A DNA stretch of 64,000 nucleotides, taken from an uncultured Aquimarina sp. (GTDB lineage: Bacteria > Bacteroidota > Bacteroidia > Flavobacteriales > Flavobacteriaceae). Every line of letters begins with the position of its first letter. The stretch's first letter is position 1. The stretch lies in NCBI RefSeq assembly GCF_947500065.1, contig NZ_CANMQT010000001.1, positions 1,116,001 to 1,180,000 on the forward strand, written 5' to 3'. The position numbers and the translations under genes are program-made. Shown one piece after another: positions 1 to 7,759 of the stretch. The notes below the pieces were generated by a model, which ran no database searches, was not told the DNA's origin, and saw only the letters and a program-made list of their open reading frames with translations.

Positions 1-1355
1 AATGGAGAATATCCTGCTATCCAGCTTTCTTGTCCTGCTGGAGTTGTAAATCCTGTAGTTGATCTATATATATTAGTTCCTCCTACGAATACCATATTAC
101 TATCTGCAGGGTGTACCTTAACTACCATATTGTACTCTCCTTGCAAATTTAGGTTTCCAACTCGTCCACCAATTCCAAAAGGTAAATTTACACTTAAATC
201 TGTCCAAGTTCCAGATGCAACATCATATCTATTTAATAACGCAGGGATTCCGCCAGAATTATTTTGAGTAAGGAAATAGACTGTATTTTCATTAGAGGGG
301 TCAATCCCCATTACAGTTCTTCCATAAACAGGTACAAATCCTTCTGGAGTAATATTGGTCCACGTTTCTCCATCTGTTGATGCAAAGAAACTTGCAGTAG
401 GATCGTTATCAGAATCTATCGTTGCGTATATTTGACCCGTAGATGAAATTACTACTTCTGCTTTACTATCAAAGCCTCCCGCTAATACTTCTGAAAAAGT
501 ATTCCCTCCATCTTGAGATCTCTGTATTCCTGTAAGCGTACCAAGATATATATCTCCATTAGTTGGATCTATAGCAATAGAATTTATAAGATCAAAAGCT
601 GAATCAAATATTCCTATTGTTGTATTAGAGGTTGCGCTTAACAATCGGAAAGTACGTCCTCCATCTCGAGACTTGTATACTCCACTTCCCTGATAAAATG
701 CTCCTCCTGCACTTGCAGAATTTCCATAACGTTCTCCAGAAACGTAATACCACGTACGGCTATGTCTAGGTCTTGGGTCTTGCACAATTGCAGTAATACT
801 TGGATTTTGAGAAGATCTTGTTACTTTTCTCCAAGTTTGTCCTTCATTTTCTGTTCTCCATAATCCTCCGGATACTCCACCTGCTAAGATTACATTTTCG
901 TTTCTATTATCAATAGCTACAGCTCGAGTTCGACCTCCAACATTGAAGGGGCCTCTATTTCTCCAAAAAGAAAATCCACCCGCTTTGGAGGATTTTGGAG
1001 CGGCTTCTAATGATTTCTTTGAATCATCACTTAAACTAATTTTGCTAGAAAACTGAAGTTCGGCTTTTCTAATCCCACTAGGTATTTTGCCTGTACTAGG
1101 GTTTTTTAATCTCATCAATTCAAATTCCGATCTTTCTACGGCGTTATCAGCTTGCCGTTCAAGAGGTGTTTTTGAATCTGTAGATCCCTTTTTGCTGTCA
1201 AACATTCTTGTTTGCTTGTACAACTGATGACCTTTTGTTAATTGTTGATCAGCACTCGTATTTAGCTGTTGTGTTTGAGAAGTTACGGAATACGTTGTAA
1301 GAATAATTGCAATTACGCAAATACCTCTTATGAGGTGTTGTAAAGTTGGTTTCAT
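1..1355 (-). CDS. Secreted sortilin/BNR-type beta-propeller protein (C-terminus outside window)
   Basis: The minus-strand frame is open from an ATG at 1355 to the window edge, about 451 codons. The N-terminus has a signal peptide (hydrophobic ICVIAIILTTYSV, then TSQ). A polar spacer follows up to about residue 125. From there repeated propeller blades carry Asp-box-like motifs such as RSQDGGNTF, KSRDGGRTF and ASTDGETW, alternating with GGLWRTENEG-type strands. This is the architecture of VPS10/sortilin-like or BNR-repeat exported proteins of Bacteroidota, which often end in a type IX secretion sorting domain. That end would lie outside the window, so sorting is inference. The exact ligand or enzyme activity is unknown; proteins of this kind are often mis-named glycosyl hydrolases. 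The start is supported by the signal peptide directly after it. Confidence 0.85.
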   Translation of the reverse strand, partial: MKPTLQHLIRGICVIAIILTTYSVTSQTQQLNTSADQQLTKGHQLYKQTRMFDSKKGSTDSKTPLERQADNAVERSEFELMRLKNPSTGKIPSGIRKAELQFSSKISLSDDSKKSLEAAPKSSKAGGFSFWRNRGPFNVGGRTRAVAIDNRNENVILAGGVSGGLWRTENEGQTWRKVTRSSQNPSITAIVQDPRPRHSRTWYYVSGERYGNSASAGGAFYQGSGVYKSRDGGRTFRLLSATSNTTIGIFDSAFDLINSIAIDPTNGDIYLGTLTGIQRSQDGGNTFSEVLAGGFDSKAEVVISSTGQIYATIDSDNDPTASFFASTDGETWTNITPEGFVPVYGRTVMGIDPSNENTVYFLTQNNSGGIPALLNRYDVASGTWTDLSVNLPFGIGGRVGNLNLQGEYNMVVKVHPADSNMVFVGGTNIYRSTTGFTTPAGQESWIAGYSP

Positions 1356-1444
1356 ATTTAAGTTAATTTTGTGTGAGTACCAAAGCTAACTTATTGACTT
1401 GAAAACACTTGTTAAAATATTATCAAAATATTATACTATTTTTA

Positions 1445-1625
1445 TTAATTAGAACGAAGTATAATTTCCCTGCTTTCTGTAATTACATGACAAATATCTT
1501 TGTCTACTATAATTGGAATAGTTGAAGTAAAGGTTTCATAACCGTCACCCCTAATTGTTAATGTATATGTTCCTGTTCTCTCAAAAGCACCTATAAAAGT
1601 ATCTGTATTAGCAAAATTCACTCTA
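1445..1625 (-). pseudogene. Truncated duplicate of the 3' end of the lipoprotein gene at 7166-7543
   Basis: From about 1447 to 1620 the DNA matches 7168-7342 almost base for base. It encodes the same C-terminal segment (FERTGTYTLTIRGDGYETF, then CHVITESREIIL and a stop). By eye only a few bases differ, including CCAACAAA/CCTATAAA. Upstream of about 1625 the similarity ends and an in-frame TAG appears within a few codons, with no start codon. It is therefore a gene fragment. Sequence beyond the stop codon is not shared with the intact gene, so the copied unit ends near the stop. The high identity suggests a recent copy or gene conversion. Confidence 0.8.
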
Positions 1626-1669
1626 ACTGTACTGAACTATTTTGAATTATGTATGACTAAAAGTGAAAC

Positions 1670-1695
1670 CCCCTAAAACAAAGCTATTTTAGGGG
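1670..1695 (-). terminator. Rho-independent terminator of the first peptide gene
   Basis: CCCCTAAAA (1670-1678) pairs with TTTTAGGGG (1687-1695) around an 8-nt loop. On the minus strand the stem is followed by GGTTTCACTTTT. It lies 31 nt after the stop of the peptide gene at 1727-1927. Confidence 0.7.
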
Positions 1696-1726
1696 ATTAA
1701 CTATTTAAAGTTTCTTCAAATCTTTT

Positions 1727-1927
1727 TTAACCATATACACATCCAAATCCTGGTCTAACACGTTCTCCAGGAGCGCAAATAAAATCACCTCTATCTTCAA
1801 AAAAACAACAGCAAGTAGTAGGGCCGGACATATAACAAAATCCAGAACCAACTCCTCCTAATAATGATTTTTGATCTTTTTTATTCAATTCTTTTACTCC
1901 GTTTAAATTTAAAATGTTTTTTAACAT
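1727..1927 (-). CDS. Double-glycine leader, Cys-rich peptide precursor (copy 1)
   Basis: 66 residues when read from the internal ATG at 1927. An upstream ATG at 1966 would add 13 residues, but the sister genes all start at the MLKN/MLKK position, so the shorter form is preferred. The leader MLKNILNLNGVKEL ends in QKSLLGG, a double-glycine leader of the kind removed by C39-peptidase ABC exporters. The predicted core has six cysteines in the order C-x7-CCC-x9-C-x11-C, suited to several disulfides. It sits in a three-gene tandem set with the peptides at 2022 and 2345. No exporter or modification enzyme lies nearby. The function (bacteriocin, signal or toxin-like peptide) is not known. Confidence 0.75.
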   Translation of the reverse strand: MLKNILNLNGVKELNKKDQKSLLGGVGSGFCYMSGPTTCCCFFEDRGDFICAPGERVRPGFGCVYG

Positions 1928-1964
1928 GATTTGTGTTTTAAAAGCTTTAATAATAGGCTCAAAC

Positions 1965-2010
1965 ATTTATAGACACTTAAGCCTTATGTCTATTCTTACA
2001 AGAGTTTTAT
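1965..2010 (-). promoter_or_regulatory. Conserved upstream block with inverted repeat ATAGACA-N11-TGTCTAT
   Basis: Upstream of peptide gene 1 the arms ATAGACA (1969-1975) and TGTCTAT (1987-1993) face each other across 11 nt, followed by a CTTACAAGA block. The same arrangement with the same spacer length lies upstream of peptide gene 3 (2574-2619), at a similar distance from the start codon (42 and 39 nt). It is a candidate operator or promoter element; no regulator is identified. Confidence 0.5.
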
Positions 2011-2021
2011 GTAATACTATT

Positions 2022-2228
2022 TTATCTCGGTAAATGATGTGTAGTACATGCTATACCACGATTACAAATAGCGACCATACAACTATAAGTTCCCGAAATT
2101 GTGGGAACGCAGCATAGGTTACCTTGCTGACAACATCCTTCTTCACGAACCCAACCTCCTTGCAACATGCGCTGTTCATATTTATTTAATTCCATTGCGC
2201 CATTTATCTTCAAAATATTTTTCAACAT
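2022..2228 (-). CDS. Double-glycine leader, Cys-rich peptide precursor (copy 2)
   Basis: 68 residues. The leader begins MLKNILKINGAMEL and ends QRMLQGG, matching its two neighbours. The predicted core has seven cysteines (CC-x5-CC-x10-C-x4-C-x5-C) and ends in a His-rich tail (CTTHHLPR). The gene is co-oriented with copies 1 and 3, about 95 nt upstream of copy 1 and 116 nt downstream of copy 3. It lacks the ATAGACA/TGTCTAT block found upstream of the other two; a 15-bp perfect hairpin lies upstream instead. An odd cysteine number would leave one free or allow dimer formation. The function is unknown. Confidence 0.75.
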   Translation of the reverse strand: MLKNILKINGAMELNKYEQRMLQGGWVREEGCCQQGNLCCVPTISGTYSCMVAICNRGIACTTHHLPR

Positions 2229-2263
2229 AATTATTTAAAAAATTATATCCTTGATTTATAGTT

Positions 2264-2297
2264 GAATTAAGAGAATACTTTTGTATTCTCTTAATTC
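2264..2297 (-). other. Perfect 15-bp hairpin between peptide genes 3 and 2
   Basis: GAATTAAGAGAATAC (2264-2278) is exactly complementary to 2283-2297 around a TTTT loop. It lies 47 nt downstream of the peptide 3 stop and 35 nt upstream of the peptide 2 start. No clear U-run follows on the minus strand, so it may be a weak terminator, an RNA-stabilising element or an attenuator rather than a canonical terminator. Confidence 0.6.
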
Positions 2298-2344
2298 TCA
2301 TCAAACATTAGCTTTAGCTTTTATGAACTAAAACCAACGAAAGA

Positions 2345-2539
2345 TTAATACCAAAGACAGCCATATGTAGTACATCTACCAGCTTCACAGAAAACTCCAT
2401 TTGGACTGGAAGTATCGCAACATTGTCCATTTTTATAGAAGCAGGCACCGTTTCCTCCATATCGTCCTCCTTGAAGAGATTTTTGTTCTATTTTATTTAA
2501 CGTTTGAATTCCTTCAATTTTTAAAATGTTTTTTAACAT
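2345..2539 (-). CDS. Double-glycine leader, Cys-rich peptide precursor (copy 3)
   Basis: 64 residues from the ATG at 2539; an in-frame ATG at 2563 would add eight residues (MLNFKLKP) that the sister genes lack. The leader MLKNILKIEGIQTL ends QKSLQGG. The core contains six cysteines as C-x6-CC-x9-C-x4-C-x4-C and is rich in Gly, Tyr and Asn. The C, CC, C, C order resembles knottin-like spacing, but the fold is inference. This is the first gene of the three-peptide array and has the ATAGACA/TGTCTAT block upstream. Confidence 0.75.
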   Translation of the reverse strand: MLKNILKIEGIQTLNKIEQKSLQGGRYGGNGACFYKNGQCCDTSSPNGVFCEAGRCTTYGCLWY

Positions 2540-2573
2540 AGGTTTTAATTTAAAATTAAGCATTCACCTGAAC

Positions 2574-2619
2574 ATTTATAGACACTCAGGTTTTATGTCT
2601 ATCCTTGCAAGAATTTTTT
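2574..2619 (-). promoter_or_regulatory. Second copy of the inverted-repeat block upstream of a peptide gene
   Basis: ATAGACA (2578-2584) and TGTCTAT (2596-2602) are separated by 11 nt and followed by a CTTGCAAGA block, closely matching 1965-2010. Conservation of both the arms and the spacer between otherwise diverged flanks suggests a shared regulatory site. Confidence 0.5.
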
Positions 2620-2928
2620 GAAAACTGATATTACTTCTAACGTATCTTACCAGCTTATAATGATTAGTGCTGAGAATTCTAATTCTTGGTAATAGTAGAC
2701 TACTACTAACATAATATCATTTCACATGAAAATTGGTATAAAACCGGTCCAATCAAAGAAACTTAGTTCGCTAATGATTGACTTGGACACATGTTCCAAT
2801 CACATGTACTTATGTTCCAAAATGATATAAATACAAAGTTTGTTACAAAGTGTATGTGTGTAGATTAAAATTGCCATGAAGATGATGAAGTATACCCATT
2901 AAGCAAAAAACAATTACGATTTACTGAA
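2620..2928. other. Intergenic region holding a direct repeat of ATGTTCCAA
   Basis: No gene is visible between the first peptide promoter and the end of the hybrid two-component regulator. ATGTTCCAA occurs at 2791-2799 and 2812-2820, 21 bp apart start to start (two helical turns). That geometry is typical of the paired half-sites used by AraC-type DNA-binding domains. No strong terminator was seen after the regulator gene. Confidence 0.4.
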
Positions 2929-5900
2929 TTATCGGTTTAGCTTCAAAACATTTTTCGGAGATTTTCCATACAACTTCTTATAGCATTTCGAAAAATAAGA
3001 AGGATCACTAAAGCCAACCATAAAAGCTACTTGACTTATGTTTTCTCCATTCTGTTCTAATATTTGCGAAGCTCTTTTTAAACGATAATTTCTTATAAAC
3101 TCTCCAGGAGATTCATCTGTTAATGCTTTTATCTTTCGATGTAATTGTGTTCTGCTTACTCCTAATATGTTTAACAATTTTGTAACGCCAAAATCTGAAT
3201 CAGATAAATTCTTTTCGATACAATCTGTCAAACGATTTAGAAACATCTGATCTAAAGAAGAAATAATAACTTGCTTTGGTTCTAAAGTAACCTGCTCACT
3301 ATATAGCTTTCTTAATCTTTTACGTTGTGAAATCAGATTGTTAACCATTACTTCTAACTCTTTGCTATCAAAAGGTTTTGTGAGATAGTGATCAATTCCT
3401 CGCAAAAATCCTTTTATTTTAGTCTCTTTTTCTGCTCTTGCGGTAAGCATTATAATTGGAATATGACTTGTTTTTTCATCGGACCTAATTTTTTCAGAAA
3501 GTAACATTCCATCCATTTTCGGCATCATCAAATCTGTAATAATTAAATCTGGAATTTCTTGTTTTGCAATTGTCAACCCATCATATCCATTATGAGCTTC
3601 TAAAATTTTAAAGCGAGAAGAAAGACCTGCTTTAATATATCCTCTCATATCTTGATTATCCTCTATAATCAATACAATCATTGTATCCTTACTATATTGA
3701 ATTTGATCGTTTTCTTCAGAAATTGAAATTGTTTTTTGATCATTGATATAAGAGTTGGATATCTTTTTTTCTGATAACTTGTTATTAGATAAATATATGA
3801 TTGGTAATACAATAGTAAAAACAGTTCCACTCACCGCAGAACTATCTACTCGTATTTCTCCTTTCATTAAGTTTACCAGTTCTTTGGTTAAAGATAATCC
3901 AATCCCTGTTCCTTCCTGATCAAGAACCATAGGGTCCTCTACTCTATAAAAACGATCAAAAATATATGGCAATTCGTCTTTAGAAATCTCTTTTCCTGTA
4001 TTGGATATCTTTATCGTTAAAGAGTTTTCTTTTACCTTAGCGCTAAATCTTATTTCACCATTATCATTTACATATTTAAATGCATTTGATAAGATATTAT
4101 ATAATATTTTCTCTAATTTTTCAGAATCAAATAAACTTGGTAATGAACCTTGAGAAACATCTATTTCATATTTTATTTTCTTGTTAATCGAATGAGATGC
4201 GAAAGAAGAGGCTATTGTTCTTAAAAAATAAGTTAAATCTCCTTCTTCGTTATCAACCTTTAACTTTCCTGCATCTAGCTTCGATAAATCCAACAATTGA
4301 TTTACCAACCTTAGTAAACGATCAGTGTTTCGATTCATCATTCTCAAGGTACTTAATGAAAAACTATAATGATTATTTCTCAAAGCATCTTTAATAGGTC
4401 CGTTAATTAATGTTATCGGTGTACGAAATTCATGAGATATATTGGCAAAGAAACGGGACTTAGCCTGATCCATTTCTTTTAATTGTTTTGCTTGTACTTC
4501 TAATTGTGCATTTTTATCCAGTATCTCTGCAGAACGCACTTTTACTGCTTTTTCTAATGCTGCTTTTTCTTTTTCTAATTTTGTAGATTGTCTATAAATT
4601 ATACAAAGGATAAACGAAACAAAACTTAAAATATAAACCCCATAAGCCCACCTCTTTAAATACCAAGGAGTTTGGATTGTAAAATGATATTCTACAGGAA
4701 TCAAATTATAGGAATCAGGAGTGTCATAAGCCCTTAATTTTATAATATATTTTCCATGAGGTAAATTGGTGAAATTTATTTGTTGATTGGCATCAACATC
4801 AAACCAATTATTATTGAATTGGTATTGGTATTTTATATTCTCAGGTATCCGAAATCCTAATGCACTAATATTAAAAGAGATATGTTGTGTGTTTTTTAAA
4901 AAAACAAGATTTTTTTTCTTTAGATCTATTCCTTTATATACCTCTTTGCCGTCTGCTATTATACTTCGGATATATGGTATTGGTAATTCTTTATTCTGCA
5001 TCCTATGATTATACAGCAACACTCCGTCATTACATCCGATAACATATTTATTATTACCAATAGAGATTATAGGTCCTCTTGGTATTATCTCATCACCAAC
5101 GTTTAAATTAACTTTTTTGTAGGTATTAGAATTTGTATTAAGTATACCAATACCTCTGCCAATAGTCCATACTAAACTGTCCTTGCCTTTGTATAGTTTG
5201 TATTGATAATCACGAATTTTATGGAGGATTCCTTTTTTATAATCCTGATCATCTATATATCCAATTCCATCTTCATGTCCTGTAACCCAGATTCTCCCTT
5301 TATTATCTTCAAAAAACCATCCAACATTATCAAATACTTCGCCTTTTTTATAATTATGAATCGAGAAATCATTTAAATCCATAACACTCATTTGTCTCGC
5401 GGTCCTGATCCATAATTTATCTCTGGAATCAGCATATATATGTTCTATCCAACTATAATTGCCTTTTTTGTGTTCATTAAATTCATCTTTAAAATGATCA
5501 ATGGTCATGTTTTCAAAATCAAAACAAAACAACCCAGCAATCCTTGTTCCAATCCAGTATCTACCTTTATTATCCTTAGTTATAACCCTTATCGCAGGGT
5601 TTTCATAGGGTAATTGTAATGGTGATAATACTATCTTATTTGTTTTAGGATCAAAAACCACGATTTTTTTATGCGATACGATTAGAATTTTACCATCCTT
5701 CATTTCTATCATATCTACTAGACCATATCCATTGTTTTCTATGTAATCAAAATGTGGGGTTTTAATTACTTCATAACTATTATCTACTTGATTTATCTTG
5801 TATAATCCTGAACTATTGAATCCTAAAACATACCAAAACCCGTCTACATCTATAATTTTATCTACATTCATTGAATTTTGTAGATAATTCCTTTCTTCTA

Positions 5901-6960
5901 ATTTTATAAATTCATTATGAATTCGTTTGGGGTCATATTTAAATAGACCTTTCCCGTGTCCGTACCATATGATTCCACGTGAATCTATAAACGTAATTCC
6001 TTTTAAAGTTCCTTTTTCTGGTTGATGATCAATAGTCTTTAGTATCTTATTGGAATCTGTGTCGTATTCGATTAAGCCATGACTAGTAGTGACCCATAGT
6101 ATATTCTGGTTTTCTTTATACAGATTAAGGATTAAACGATGTGAATTTGGGTAATGTTTTTTAAAACCATCTTTAAATTTTTCTGTTCTTTTGTTGAAAA
6201 TGATCAATCCTTGATCCCAAGTACCTAAATAAATGTTGTTTCTGACAACGCTTATTTTTCTGATTCGGTTTTGAGATTTCTCCGGCTTTCCATCATAGAA
6301 AAAGACCTTATACTTATTCGAAACTGTATTAAACTTTACCAATCCCTCAGTTGTTGCAACCCATAGTAGGGTTTTGTCTTCAGAATCTTTAATAATCTCT
6401 GTTACACCATTTAATCTAGCATTATCTTGTTGCTTTGAGTTTGAAAATGTAAATCCTTCATATGTTTTGGTAGTTAGATCAATTCTAACTAATCCATGAC
6501 TAGCAGAAGAAGTCCATAATATATTATCATCAAGAACCAGACTGTATGAATGCCTTAAATCCAGTTCCTTTAATGAGGGTATCAATTCTTGTATAGTTAT
6601 AAACTTTAGCCTTTCTCTGCACGAATAAAAAATACCTTTTCTTCCGGATGCCCATATCCTATTACTAGATGAATCTAAGAGAAGTTTGGATATAGACCCT
6701 AATTCTTCATTGATAGTGTCCTTTTGATAATGTATATAATTGTCGAAAAAATTACCGTCAAACTTGCTAATACCTCTACTTGAAGCTATCCATAAAAAAC
6801 CTTTGTTATCCTCTACAATATCGGAAACAAATGCCCCAGATAACCCATCTTTATTAGCATAATTTATTCCATTCTTAAAATCAAAATTATGTAGTTGTGC
6901 ATAACTTATTTGAAAAAAAGTTGCTAAGAAAAACAAAACAATAAAACCTGTTAATTTCAT
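2929..6960 (-). CDS. Hybrid two-component system regulator (sensor kinase, receiver and AraC domain in one chain)
   Basis: 1343 residues. Domain order as seen: a signal peptide (residues 1-21, ending SYAQ); a long periplasmic region with Reg_prop propeller repeats such as DNKGFLWIASSRGISKFDG and DNKGRIWVTGHEDG; a Y_Y_Y domain near 665-735 (YQFNNNWFDV, LPHGKYIIKLRAYD); and a membrane segment (YGVYILSFVSFILCIIY). The cytoplasmic part has a HisKA domain with phosphoacceptor His in SHEFRTP, a HATPase domain (EGTGIGLSLTKELV), a receiver domain with acceptor Asp in ITDLMMPKMDG, and a C-terminal AraC helix-turn-helix (VAFMVGFSDPSYFSKCYKK). This is the complete one-chain HTCS typical of Bacteroidota, usually tied to polysaccharide sensing. 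No glycan-use genes adjoin it; its neighbours are the peptide array and a lipoprotein, so its target here is open. Confidence 0.95.
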   Translation of the reverse strand: MKLTGFIVLFFLATFFQISYAQLHNFDFKNGINYANKDGLSGAFVSDIVEDNKGFLWIASSRGISKFDGNFFDNYIHYQKDTINEELGSISKLLLDSSSNRIWASGRKGIFYSCRERLKFITIQELIPSLKELDLRHSYSLVLDDNILWTSSASHGLVRIDLTTKTYEGFTFSNSKQQDNARLNGVTEIIKDSEDKTLLWVATTEGLVKFNTVSNKYKVFFYDGKPEKSQNRIRKISVVRNNIYLGTWDQGLIIFNKRTEKFKDGFKKHYPNSHRLILNLYKENQNILWVTTSHGLIEYDTDSNKILKTIDHQPEKGTLKGITFIDSRGIIWYGHGKGLFKYDPKRIHNEFIKLEERNYLQNSMNVDKIIDVDGFWYVLGFNSSGLYKINQVDNSYEVIKTPHFDYIENNGYGLVDMIEMKDGKILIVSHKKIVVFDPKTNKIVLSPLQLPYENPAIRVITKDNKGRYWIGTRIAGLFCFDFENMTIDHFKDEFNEHKKGNYSWIEHIYADSRDKLWIRTARQMSVMDLNDFSIHNYKKGEVFDNVGWFFEDNKGRIWVTGHEDGIGYIDDQDYKKGILHKIRDYQYKLYKGKDSLVWTIGRGIGILNTNSNTYKKVNLNVGDEIIPRGPIISIGNNKYVIGCNDGVLLYNHRMQNKELPIPYIRSIIADGKEVYKGIDLKKKNLVFLKNTQHISFNISALGFRIPENIKYQYQFNNNWFDVDANQQINFTNLPHGKYIIKLRAYDTPDSYNLIPVEYHFTIQTPWYLKRWAYGVYILSFVSFILCIIYRQSTKLEKEKAALEKAVKVRSAEILDKNAQLEVQAKQLKEMDQAKSRFFANISHEFRTPITLINGPIKDALRNNHYSFSLSTLRMMNRNTDRLLRLVNQLLDLSKLDAGKLKVDNEEGDLTYFLRTIASSFASHSINKKIKYEIDVSQGSLPSLFDSEKLEKILYNILSNAFKYVNDNGEIRFSAKVKENSLTIKISNTGKEISKDELPYIFDRFYRVEDPMVLDQEGTGIGLSLTKELVNLMKGEIRVDSSAVSGTVFTIVLPIIYLSNNKLSEKKISNSYINDQKTISISEENDQIQYSKDTMIVLIIEDNQDMRGYIKAGLSSRFKILEAHNGYDGLTIAKQEIPDLIITDLMMPKMDGMLLSEKIRSDEKTSHIPIIMLTARAEKETKIKGFLRGIDHYLTKPFDSKELEVMVNNLISQRKRLRKLYSEQVTLEPKQVIISSLDQMFLNRLTDCIEKNLSDSDFGVTKLLNILGVSRTQLHRKIKALTDESPGEFIRNYRLKRASQILEQNGENISQVAFMVGFSDPSYFSKCYKKLYGKSPKNVLKLNR

Positions 6961-7165
6961 TTCTGGCGCCCTAATCTATAATTTTGAAGCATCATAAAAC
7001 CCTATGAATATATTATATAGATTCATTAAACGATTAAAAACACAAGAAATTTTATAATATATGTTTCTATAGAAAAATTATGGAGCTAAATCAAAAGTCC
7101 ATGTAAATATAGTACTACTTTATTATAGTTATCTTTTAGTTTCGAGATTGTCTTTAAATTACTTT

Positions 7166-7543
7166 CTAATTAGGACGAAGTATAATTTCCCTGCTTTCTG
7201 TAATTACATGACAAATATCTTTGTCTACTATAATTGGAATAGTTGAAGTAAAGGTTTCATAACCGTCACCCCTAATTGTTAATGTATATGTTCCTGTTCT
7301 CTCAAAAGCACCAACAAAAGTATCTGTATCAGTAAAATTCACCAAAGTTTCTGTATAAGTACCATCCATAACAACAACGGTAATTCCTGAAATCAAAAAT
7401 GCGTCAATATTGGTAGCATCTTTTACAGAAATTTCTAGCCCTGCTCTAAGTTCTTCTGTACAAAAAACTGGATCTAATGTATCTTGCTCATCCAGATTAC
7501 AAGCAGAACATAGTACCAAAATAATTAAAGTCAACTTCTTCAT
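7166..7543 (-). CDS. Small lipoprotein with carboxypeptidase-regulatory-like (Ig-type) domain
   Basis: 125 residues. A lipoprotein signal peptide (LTLIILVLCSAC) gives a predicted lipidated cysteine at residue 15. The rest is a beta-rich domain with the pattern FERTGTYTLTIRGDGYETF, characteristic of carboxypeptidase-regulatory-like or PEGA-type beta-sandwich domains that sit on cell-surface proteins. It has no catalytic motif. It lies upstream of the hybrid regulator on the same strand, but about 200 nt separate them. The 3' half has been copied to 1445-1625 (see that entry). The role is unknown. Confidence 0.75.
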   Translation of the reverse strand: MKKLTLIILVLCSACNLDEQDTLDPVFCTEELRAGLEISVKDATNIDAFLISGITVVVMDGTYTETLVNFTDTDTFVGAFERTGTYTLTIRGDGYETFTSTIPIIVDKDICHVITESREIILRPN

Positions 7544-7706
7544 ATCTCTTTTACATATTTATAATAAAGATGCAATTATGAGGTAGTGGTTGCGTCTTTA
7601 TTATTGCGAAGATATATATTCTATATAAATCTCTTTTTATTCTAATTTTGTCATTAGCCCTTATTTTTTCATAAAAGCTTAAAAAATAAATAGTTATAAA
7701 AACAAC

Positions 7707-7736
7707 AAAGCACCCTTTTTCAGAAAAGAGTGCTTT
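7707..7736 (-). terminator. Terminator of the aldehyde dehydrogenase gene
   Basis: AAAGCACCCTTTT (7707-7719) pairs with AAAAGAGTGCTTT (7724-7736), with one mismatch. On the minus strand a T-rich stretch follows (GTTGTTTTTAT). It sits 24 nt past the dehydrogenase stop. Confidence 0.7.
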
Positions 7737-7759
7737 ATTAATTTTTTTAATATTATCTG

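Noticed and set aside
4197..5008. Open frames on the plus strand inside the hybrid regulator gene
   Set aside because: They are the opposite strand of a well-supported 1343-codon gene.
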